NCBI GenBank assembly: GCA_937959115.1
Contig: CALGAW010000015.1
Location: 1-64,000 of the forward strand
Direction of reading: 5' to 3'
Length of the DNA stretch: 64,000 nucleotides
DNA from: an uncultured Saprospiraceae bacterium
GTDB taxonomy: Bacteria > Bacteroidota > Bacteroidia > Chitinophagales > Saprospiraceae
A program made the position numbers and the translations under genes. The notes below the pieces were generated by a model. The model worked only from the letters and a program-made list of their open reading frames with translations. It did no database searches and was not told the origin of the DNA. Shown in pieces: positions 18,608-30,600 of the stretch. Position 1 is the stretch's first letter. Every line of letters begins with the position of its first letter.

Positions 18608-21600
18608 ATGAGAAGAACTCATTTTAGCACTCACTATTTTAGTAAGCAGTTATCAAAAAGTGCCTTCATTTTTAATAAATTAATATTAAAATGTTGTTTT
18701 GCAGCAATATTGATGATTGGCTTTTTTGCAAACGCAAATGCCCAATGTCCAACAATTTTTATGGACGATTTAAGGGGCGTCCCTGGTTATCCAGAAGTTA
18801 ATGAAGTAACTGTATGCGGTGTTCCCGATACAATTTCAATGTACATTAATAACACTTCAGGTCAAGTACTTTCTTTTTCTGAATTAACATTAAACGTCCC
18901 CCTTGGCTATGAATATGCAGGGGATTTTGGATTTTTTGATCCCAGCTATCCAGTAGCTCAAGGAAATGTTTCAGATCCAAACAACCCAGAATTCACCTTG
19001 GCAATGCTTGGAGCAGATAGCGTACAAATAGTATGGTTTACCATAACTGCTACATGTGATATCTATACCCTTCCACCGGATACAGAATTCTTCTTCGGTG
19101 CAACGTTTGATTTCTTCATAGGAGCAACCCCATGCACCGAAACTTGGACTGGGTTAAATGATTATGGATTGTATACTAGGAGACCATCACTTAATATTTT
19201 AAGTGTTAGTCCCGTTGCAGCTAGTATTACAACTGCTGATGAAAGATGTAGTAATATCACAATTAAACAAACAGGTATTGATGCCTCCATCACTGAATTT
19301 GATTTTGAAATTGATGGTGTGGAATTGGCACCAGATTTTGACATGACCATAAACATTGGTGGAGTTAATGTCCCATATACCTATAATCCTGGTACGATGG
19401 AAGTAGATGCAGTCATTGATGATACTTACTTTTCAGCAGGAACCCTTGACGAGGATGAAACTGTTGTTGTGCAAGTATGTTACATTCAATTGTTGGATTG
19501 TGATACAAGGAGAGACATCATTGATGTTACTTATAAAGCGTCATTTGGTTGTGGAGATTCAGATGAGCCATGTACGGATCCATCTATTGCAGAAGGTAAT
19601 TATCGATATGCGCCAAACTTCCAAAATGCACCTCAAATTACCAGTACAACAATTCAAACGCCACAAATTTGCGGAGACAATGCTATTTTTGAACTTACCT
19701 TTGTTTCTAATCAAACTGATTCGCTAAAAGGATTAATTAGAGATTTTGAAGGTGGTATTCAAGTTTGTGCAGGAGATGCATTCGAAGCGGTAAGTGCAAT
19801 GATTGTTGGAGGAGCTGCATTTCCGGCAACTGATCTTTATTTCGATGGAACTTACTTTATGGCAAGTTCATTAAACTTTACTACTGATCCGGATGGTCCG
19901 GGAGGATTGTCCGATGCAGATGGCGATGGTTTCTTTGATGATATTGTCGGAGGAGATCAAGTAACAATTCGATTTGAAGCAGCAATCAAATGTCAAGATG
20001 GTGGCCTTTCTGGCTGTGCATCTATTGATTGTGAAGCAAATAGCGCAAAAGTTAAAGGACTAAGAAACTGTGATGCTCCATTTAATTTGAATAGGGCGAT
20101 TACACCAACAGTATTCTCTTATGGCTCAACCTCAACTACTGTAAATCCAGATACAATCGGAAATGGAATAGTTACGTTTGACTTTGGTGTAAGTTCTGCC
20201 TCAAAAACAGTCGATGTTGAGTTTTGTTATGAATTTGGTAGCAACGGTGTTACGGGTTGTGGTAATAGTGATATTTATTTCGAACTCGACCTTACCGGAG
20301 CACCTGCACTTGTCTCAGACATGGAGCTCGAAATGAGTACGGTCATGTACGATGGAACACCTGTTCCTGCAACAGATGTATCGGTTACATACGACACATT
20401 AGTTCCCGACAATAAAGTAATAAGAATAAATGCAGGAGACGCAATGCCCACCGGGCAAGTCTGTTATAGCTTTGATATCACTATAGATTCTTGTATCTGC
20501 TACTCAAGAAGATATGTAGGAGCTACGTTCAATGTTGTGGAAGTTTGTAATGATTGTACTCCTGACGCATGTACCATCGTAAGAGCTTGCGAACAATCTA
20601 CCTTCTCTGCAGTAAGAAACTGTATGTGTGAGTGTTTTATTCAAAGTCATTTTGAAGAAGTAAGACGAACGGATTACGGATATACAGACGCAACAATGAC
20701 AACACCTGTTGATACATCAACCATTTCAACATTAGATAAGAAAAGATTTTTACCTTGTGATTCTGTATATGTCCATGCAGTTCATGAAATACTAGATGGA
20801 GAAAAGTTGTCAGAAGGTCACAGACTATATATATACAACTTTGCATGGTCTGTATTCGGAAGATACCATAGTCCAGGATTAGAATTGTTACCGCATTATT
20901 CAAATTCCAGAGTTGCAGAATTTTCATTTGAAAAAGCATCTAACCCAGGTGTAAGAGTCCCAGTTGATTTGACAGGAGGATGTAATTCAGGTAATCAATC
21001 CTACTATCAATATCGTGGAGGTCAGAGTACTGTTGTTCCAGGTGCCACTCATATTTGGCCCAATAATGATACATATGATGCTCGTGATAACGAAGGAGTG
21101 TATTTTCTTATAATGAATAGAGAAACAGAATTTGCTAATGGTTCTCCTACTGCTGCAACAGGTGAATGTTTGACTGAGCTTGAAACCCAAATGGCAGGTT
21201 TCGAAGATGGAGACAAATTTCACGTAAGATACGCAGTACCATTACAGAAGAACCCTTACCGGATGGAAAATGCAGATATTGCTGCAAAACCAAAAGGTAA
21301 TTTAAACATGTATTCTTATGGTGCCGTATATCAATATGTTTCAGGAACATTTACAAACCAAAGTGCTGGTTGTCAAACCCCTATGCCAATCGAATTGTAT
21401 TGTCCTGATACCCTAAAGGCTGTAACAGATATAAATGCCACAAGCTGTGATGCAACGGTAACACATACCATAGAAATGGCGTCAAATGCCGATGCTGATT
21501 GGTACCCAAATGAGTATAGACCAATCTATCATTTCGACTCAATTTCCCTACCACTAACTACACCATTTGCTTACGGCTCAAACCTAATGGCAACTTATGC

Positions 21601-24600
21601 TGGAAACCCTGTTGCTTTAACAGATCCAACTTTTGACGATGCATCTACGTGTGTTTATGATCCAGTTTCTGCTAGCAATTGTTGTACGCCTAGTGGAGCA
21701 AGTAGTACTATGTTACTAGACCCAACGGAATTTCCTGAGTTCGGTATAGGATTAGGAGGTGCCACTCCTGAGAAACTTGTGATAACTTACGATCTTAAAA
21801 AAATATGCCCAGGATCTGTTCCAGAACCCACAGATTATGATATAGGACTCGTATATTCTCTACCTTGCAGCTTTCAGTCTGAGGGATATCATTGTAATTA
21901 CCATTCACGTCCTGCTGTTACTCCACTTGTAAGTTTCTTTGGTGATCCTTCTCAAACATGGCCAATCCCTGAATGTAATGGAGGTGGACCAGGAACAACT
22001 GGCTACAATACACCTAAGTTTGATGAAAAAGATTATCACTTAGATACCCTATATGGAAAATCATTGAACTATATGGAGATGGCATCTAGTCTTGGTCCAT
22101 TAGCCTGCACAATTCAAAAGGACTTTGTAGGAGATGCTTCTGGCGCTTCTGAATTCAATACATATGAGGTATGTGCAAGTGGAGCAGGAACACACATGAA
22201 CGTAGTGACTTCAATTAACGTTCCGCTTACCGTTGATCTAATCAATGTAACTGATGGTAATGGAAACCCTGTGACCTGGTCTCAAACCGGAACCAGTGCT
22301 ACAGCAAACACATACTATGTGCAAACACCTGACTTAAGTGCGGGAGATTGCTTCGAAATTATTATTGAAACAGAATTGTTGTTCTGTCCAACAGAAGATT
22401 TGTTAACTGAAGTTTGTATTAGCTCTGCATCAGGTTGCTTATCACCTGAATTGACTTCACAGTTGTTAGCTGGAGGTGGAGATGCCTGTACATCTGCAAC
22501 ATGTTGTTATGAGTATACTGCTGGAGAAGCAGAAATACAAAATACATGGGAAACTGCAGCTCCAAAATATGCAGATCTTTGTGATACAGTGCATTTAGAA
22601 ATACTAATAAAGAACGTAAAAGATGCAATTCTCACGAATTTAGAAACACAAATTGTACTTCCTGCTGGGTTAACTTATATCCCAGGTTCATTTGAGTATG
22701 TATATCCTGGAATTTCAGGCGCACCTGGAGTAGGAATGTCAGATCCAACGGGGGGAGGGACGAGTCCATATGGACCTGCATCTTCAATATTTGATGTGTC
22801 AGTACCTCCAATACTACAAAATGGCTTCCCTGGAATACTAGCACCAGCTGGCGATAATTTATTAATCTATCGTTTTGTAGCAGAAACCAACTGTGATGAA
22901 TATGTATCTAATACACCATTCTACGTAAAAACAGATGCAGACGACCCATGCGAACAACGAATTAATTCAGGCTGGATACCTCATCCAGGAATTATTGTAA
23001 ACGGTGCAGATCCTGCAGATTTTGCCCAGTTTGTGATCAACATGGATCCGATTGATTATGTTTGCGGAGGTCCAGTACCAGTTAGCTTCTCTGCAGTGAA
23101 TCTATCAACGACTGGAGGCGTTTCAAACAATACTACGACTTGTATGACTTTCCCTCCTAGCTTACTGTATACACCTGGTAGTTTTGTGTTTACTTCACCA
23201 GGAGCCTTTACACCAACGAATGTAACAGAAACGGCACAGGCAGATGGAAGTGTTGAAGTATGTTTTGATGTCCCAGATGGATTGAATCCTCAACAGTCCT
23301 TTGCAGGAACTGTAGAGCTTGAAGTTGATCCTAGTGTCGAATGTGGAGAGGTACTTGTCGAAGCATTGATTATGTCAGAATTGGATAGTATTATTTGTGT
23401 TACCACAGGCATGGCATGTCCAGTCTTTGTGAATAATTCTATTAATCAATATTTAGTCTTAGAAATTAATCCACCAATTCAAATGTCGGAGGTAGAGTTG
23501 ATCGTTGCATGTGATGAAGATCCATTAAATGCAACCTTAGACTATATGATAACGGTTGAAGCAGATAGTACACCTTACAGTGGACCTGTAACGTTTGAAT
23601 TTGTCTATGATATCGATCAAAATGGAATGATTGACAGTTATGATCAAACCATCTATACAGGATCTTCCATGGTTAATGTTGGAGCAGGGATGTCAGAAGA
23701 AATAACTGGTTCGATCGGATCTGTTGCAGAAGAATTTACATGCCCATTACTAGTGAAAATGACAATTGATCCAAATTGTGCTTGTGATTCACAAGTATTT
23801 GAATATACTGGACCTCCAAAGCCAGACTTCTTAGCAGGCTTAACTGATCCATTGATCATTTGCCCCGGAGAAGTAGTAAGTCTTATAACCTGCAGTAACT
23901 ATAGCTTCGAATATCTAATGCCAGCAAGTTTAGGAACTGTAACCCCTGACTCAAGGGGAGAACTTTTGCTTGGCGGCTACCCCAGCTCACCTGTGCAGCT
24001 TGCAGTTACTGGTGGTACTGGTGGATGTGACACAACTTGGGTTATTGAAATCATTCAGTTAGATGATTTTACATTGGCAGACGGTTCAGCAATTGTGTGT
24101 AATTTAGAATGTACTACATTAGATGCTGGTATCCCTGAAGAATGGTTAGGAGCAGTAAGTGTTAGCTGGTCTCCTGGTACTTATCTTGATGATTCCACAT
24201 CTGCTACTCCAATGATTTGTAATCCAGATGCAAGTATAGTTTATACGGTTACTGTTACTAACCCTGCAGATTGTGATGCATTTCCAACAACTATACCTAC
24301 TCAAACTTTTGGTGCAGGTAATTGTTGTACAACAACAGCAACCTTCTCAGTGAATGTTTTAACTCCACCAATTCCAGATATCATTTGTGATGCTAAATAT
24401 GGAGAGTGCTACTTCCCTGAAGACCCACCAACTATTACAGTTTTACCAGCAGGTTCTTCAAACTACGATTTCTATTATTCAAGTACATCTGGAGGACCAG
24501 CAGTATTAGTTCAATCAGGGACAAGCAACGTCCATATTGCAGCGAATATTACAGGTTACTACACAGCAATAGTTCTTAACGGTATATGTTCTACGCCTGT

Positions 24601-27600
24601 AGACACAGTATTCAAGATGGCTCTTCCAGATTGTTGTGAGTTAGCAATGACAGATCCGAATGCATTCTGTTGTATTATAACAGATTCAACAATGATGGAT
24701 TCTCCTTTAGCAACCTGGGATTGCGATATGGGAGGAGTAGACAACATTACAGAATGCTTGTCAGGAGGAAATCCAGGAGACTCCGACGACGACTGCCAGA
24801 TAGCAGCAGAGGAAGGCATGGACATCTGTGCAGAACTTGACCCTGATGGAGACGGAGTTTTCGATGAAACCCACCCATGGGCTACCCAGGACTGTGACGG
24901 AGGAGGAGTAAGCAACATAGATGAATGTATAGCAGGAACAGATCCAAGCGATCCAAGTGACGATCCAACTTGCCCCTGTCATGATGCAGAAGCGGGAACA
25001 ATTGATATCTGTGCTATTCTAGCAGTTGATCCAACAAATCCAATTGGGACATTAGACTGCGACGAAGGCGGAGTAGATAACTTAACAGAATGTGAAGAAG
25101 GAGGAGATCCTTTAGATCCAGCTGATGATTGTGATATGGCTGAGATTGCAGAAGTAGATATCTGTGCTTTGATAGCAGCAGATCCAATGCACCCAATGGC
25201 AAGTCTTGACTGTGATGGCGGAGGCGTCTTAAATATAGACGAGTGTAACGCAGGAGAAGATCCTTTTGATCCAATGGATGACTGTGATGCGGCGATAGCA
25301 GAAAATGTCAATATCTGCGTAATCGTACTAGCTGATCCAATGGGACCATTAGCACTCGCAGATTGTGATGACGGTGGTGTAAATAACTACCAGGAATGTA
25401 TAAACGGTGGAGATCCAAGCGACCCAGCTGACGATTGCGAAAGTGCAGGAGCAGCAGGTGTTTCTATCTGTGCAGTTCTAGATCCTGATGGAGATGGAAC
25501 CTTTGACCCAACGCACCCATGGGCGACTATGGATTGTGATGGTGGCGGAGTTGATAATATTACAGAATGTATTACTGGAGACGATCCAAGTAATCCAAGT
25601 GATGATCCACAATGCGCTTGTGATGAGGCAGAAGCGGGAACACTTGATATCTGCGCATTACTAGCACTCGATCCAGATAACCCAATCGGCACATTAGATT
25701 GTGACGAAGGTGGCGTAGATAATGCAACAGAATGTGCGAACGGAGGAAATCCAATTGATCCTGCAGATGATTGCGACATGTGGCAGCATACAGGAATTGA
25801 TCTATGTATTCTATTGGCCGGTGATCCAATGCATCCACTAGCAAGTGTAGACTGTGATGGCGGCGGCGTAAGCAACATAGAAGAATGTGATAGTGGAGAA
25901 GATCCATTCGATCCAGCAGACGACTGTGAATCCGCAATAAATAATGAATTAGATATCTGTGCAATTGTATTGAATGATCCAATGGGAATGCTTGCCACAC
26001 AAGATTGTGATGAAGGTGGAGTAAACAACATTGACGAATGCCAAAACGGTGGTGACCCCGCCGATCCAGCAGATGACTGTGAAGCAGCCTCAGAAATGGG
26101 CGTAGATATTTGTGCAATACTAGCAGCAGATCCAATGAATCCGTGGGGTACATTAGACTGTGACGGTGGTGGAGTTAGCAATGCAGATGAATGTATAGCG
26201 GGCACCGACCCGAACGATCCAGCCGACGATCCAACTTGTGCCTGTCACGATGCAGAACAAGGAACGATTGATATCTGTGCAATCTTAGTAGCGGACCCAA
26301 TGAACTCGATTGGAACGTTAGATTGTGATGAAGGTGGTATCGATAATGCAACAGAATGCGCAGAAGGTGGTGATCCATTAGACCCTGAAGATGATTGCTT
26401 AGTCGCAGAAGTTGGTGACGTTGATATCTGTGCAATAATCGCAGCAGACCCAATGAGCCCAATGGCAGATTTGGATTGTGATGGCGGCGGAGTCAGCAAT
26501 GCAGATGAATGTAACGCAGGAGAAGATCCATTCGATCCAGCGGACGACTGTGACGCAGCAATAGCAGAAGGCGTAGATATTTGTGTAATCGTACTAGCGG
26601 ATCCAACAGGCCCACTAGCACTTGCAGATTGTGATGAAGGTGGCGTAAACAACATCGAAGAATGTCAAAACGGAGGAGATCCAGCGGACCCAGCGGATGA
26701 CTGTGATGTAGCAGCCGATACTGGAGTAGATATCTGTGCACTAATAGCTGCAGATCCAATGCACCCATGGGGTACATTAGACTGTGATGGCGGCGGAGTC
26801 AGCAATGCAGATGAGTGTATAGCAGGCACCGATCCAAACGATCCAGCAGATGATCCAACATGTGGATGTCACGATGCAGAAATGGGCACCATTGATATTT
26901 GTGGAATACTAGCAGCAGATCCAACGAACCCAATCGGCACACTAGACTGTGACGAAGGAGGAGTAGATAATGCGACAGAATGTGCAGAAGGAGGCGACCC
27001 ACTAGATCCCGCAGATGATTGCGATCTATGGCAGGCAACAGGAATCGACCTTTGTGTCTTACTAGCAGGCGATCCAACACACCCATTAGCAAGTGTTGAC
27101 TGTGATGGAGGTGGCGTATCGAATATCGATGAATGTGCAAGTGGAGAAGATCCATTTGATCCAGCAGACGACTGTCAGGCAGCAATCGACGGTGGAGTGG
27201 ATATCTGTGCGATTGTCTTAAACGATCCAACAGGCCCACTAGCACTGGCAGATTGTGATGAAGGTGGCGTAAACAATATTGAAGAATGTCAAAACGGAGG
27301 AGATCCAGCCGATCCAGCGGATGACTGTGATGTAGCCTCAACACTGGACATTGATATTTGTGCGCTAATAGCAGCAGATCCAATGCACCCTTGGGGAACA
27401 TTAGACTGTGATGGTGGAGGCGTAAGCAATGCCGATGAGTGCATCGCCGGCACTGATCCAAATGATCCTGCAGATGACCCAACTTGTGGCTGTCATGATG
27501 CAGAAGCAGGCACCATTGATATTTGTGCAATACTTGCAGCAGATCCAACGAACCCAATCGGAACAGAAGACTGTGACGAGGGAGGAGTAGATAATGCAAC

Positions 27601-30600
27601 GGAATGCGCAGAAGGAAATGATCCATTAGATCCAGCAGATGATTGTGATTTAGTAAACGATGGTACGGTAGATGTATGTGCAATTCTAGTAGTCGACCCT
27701 ATGAATCCATTAGGTTCAGAAGACTGTGATGGTGGTGGAGTCGATAATGCAACGGAATGTGCAGAAGGAAACGATCCAAGCGATCCACTAGATGATTGTG
27801 AAGTAGCTATAGCTGCGGGTGTCGATATTTGTGCAATTGTACTGAACGATCCTACTGGTCCATTAGCAATGGCTGACTGCGATGAAGGTGGCGTGAATAA
27901 TATTGAAGAGTGTATGAATGGAGGCGATCCAGCAGATTCAGCGGATGACTGTGATGTGGCTTCAACGCTTAATATTGATATTTGTGCAATTCTAGCAGCA
28001 GATCCAACACACCCTTGGGGTACATTAGACTGCGATGGTGGAGGAGTAAGTAACGCTGATGAGTGTATCGCTGGAACGGATCCTAATGATCCAGCCGATG
28101 ATCCAACATGTGCGTGCCATGATGCAGAAGCAGGAACAATCGATATTTGTGCAATCTTAGCAGCAGATCCACTGAATCCATTAGGTACATTAGACTGTGA
28201 TGACGGTGGCGTAGATAATGCAACAGAATGTGCGAATGGAGACGATCCATTAGATCCTGCAGATGACTGTGATTTAGTCAATGATGGAACAGTTGATGTA
28301 TGTATGATCCTAACTGCAGATCCAATGAACCCATTAGGTTCAGCAGATTGCGATGGCGGAGGTGTAAGTAACGCAGATGAGTGTGCCAATGGAGGTGATC
28401 CAAGTGATCCAGGCGATGATTGTGATATTGCAATAGCAGGTGGACTTGATATTTGTCTCTTAATCGGTTCAGATCCAATGCATCCACTAGCGACGCTCGA
28501 TTGTGATAATGGAGGAGCAAATAATTACGATGAATGTACAAATGGAGGTGATCCAAGTGATCCAGCTGATGACTGTGATGTTGCAGCAAATACTGGAGCA
28601 GATATTTGTGCAGCACTAGATCCTGATGGAGACGGCACATTCGATACTACGCACCCATGGGCTACATTAGACTGTGATGGCGGTGGAATTGATAACATCA
28701 CTGAATGTATGAATGGAGATGATCCATCAAACCCAAGTGATGATATGTACTGCCCATGTGACGCAGCAGCGGCAGGAGACATTGATATTTGTGCAGTAAT
28801 CGCTGCGAATCCAAACAGTCCAATTGGAACACTAGACTGTGATGAAGGGGGAGCTGATAATGCCACAGAATGTGCTAACGGAGGCGATCCAAACGATCCA
28901 GCCGATGACTGTGATGTTGTAGCAGACGCTGGATTAGATATCTGCGTAATTGTCCTACTAGATCCAACAAGTCCACTAGCAACAGTAGACTGTGACGGAG
29001 GGGGAGTCTCAAACTATGATGAATGTATCACAGGAGAAGATCCTACAGATCCAGCCGATGATTGTCAGGCTGCAGAAGATGGCGGACTTGATCTATGTGC
29101 ACTAATCGGAGCAGATCCAACACATCCAATGGCAACGCAAGATTGTGATGGAGGTGGTGTGAATAACTACGATGAATGTGCAAATGGTGGTGATCCAATG
29201 GATCCAGGAGATGATTGTGATGTTGCTTCTACACTTGATATTGATATCTGTGCGATGATAGCAGCAGATCCAACACATCCATGGGCTACATTAGACTGTG
29301 ATGGCGGAGGTGTGAGCAACGCAGATGAGTGTATTGCAGGAACTGATCCAAACGATCCAGCTGATGATCCTACTTGTGGCTGCCATGATGCAGAAGCAGG
29401 AAATATAGATATCTGTGCAATCCTAGCAGCAGATCCAATGAATACAATCGGAACATTAGATTGTGATGAAGGAGGAGTTGATAATGCAACTGAATGTGCT
29501 AATGGAAACGATCCATTAGATCCTGCCGACGAGTGTGATTTGGTCAATGACGGAACTGTAGATGTATGTATGATTTTATCAGCTGATCCAATGAACCCAT
29601 TAGGTTCTGAAGATTGTGATAATGGTGGAGTGACGAATGCAGATGAATGCAGTAATGGAGGCAATCCAAGTAGTCCTGCAGACGATTGTGATGTAGCGAT
29701 AAACGGAGGATTAGATATCTGTGTACTAATTGGAGCAGATCCTATGCATCCACTAAGTCAACTAGATTGTGATAACGGAGGAGCCAATAACTATGACGAG
29801 TGTATGAACGGAGGCGACCCAAGTGATCCAGCGGATGACTGTGAGGTGGCAGCTGATACTGGAATAGATATCTGTGCAATTCTAGCTAGCAATCCAGCAC
29901 ATCCATGGGGTACATTAGACTGCGATGGCGGTGGAGTGAGCAATGCGGATGAGTGCGCAGCTGGAGACGATCCAAGTGATCCTGGAGATGACAACAACTG
30001 CAGAGATCTTTGCTTAGAGGCTGAGACAGATGGTACCGATATTTGCGTATTATTGGCAAGTAATCCAACACATCCATTATCTACGTTAGATTGTGATAAT
30101 GGCGGTATGGATAATGAGACAGAATGTGCGAATGGAGGTGATCCAAACGACCCAGCAGACGATTGTGATGTTGCAGATCAAGGAGGAGTCAACATCTGTG
30201 TATTGATTTTGGTTGATCCAACCCACCCAATGGCATCACAGGATTGTGATGGAGGCGGCGTGTTGAATATTGATGAGTGTAACACAGGAGAAGATCCATT
30301 TGATCCAGCTGACGATTGTCAAGCAGCGATTGATGGTGGTTTAGACATCTGCGCAATCATTGGTTGGAACTCAACGCATCCATTAGCAACAGCTGATTGT
30401 GATGGAGGTGGAGTAGATAACTATACGGAATGTCAGAATGGTCATGATCCAGCTGATCCTGCAGATGACTGTGAAGCAGCTGTAGACGGAGAAGTTGATA
30501 TCTGTGCTATACTAACTGCAAATCCAACACACCCAATGTCAACTATGGACTGTGATAACGGAGGAATAGACAATGAAACAGAGTGTGCTAGTGGAGAAGA

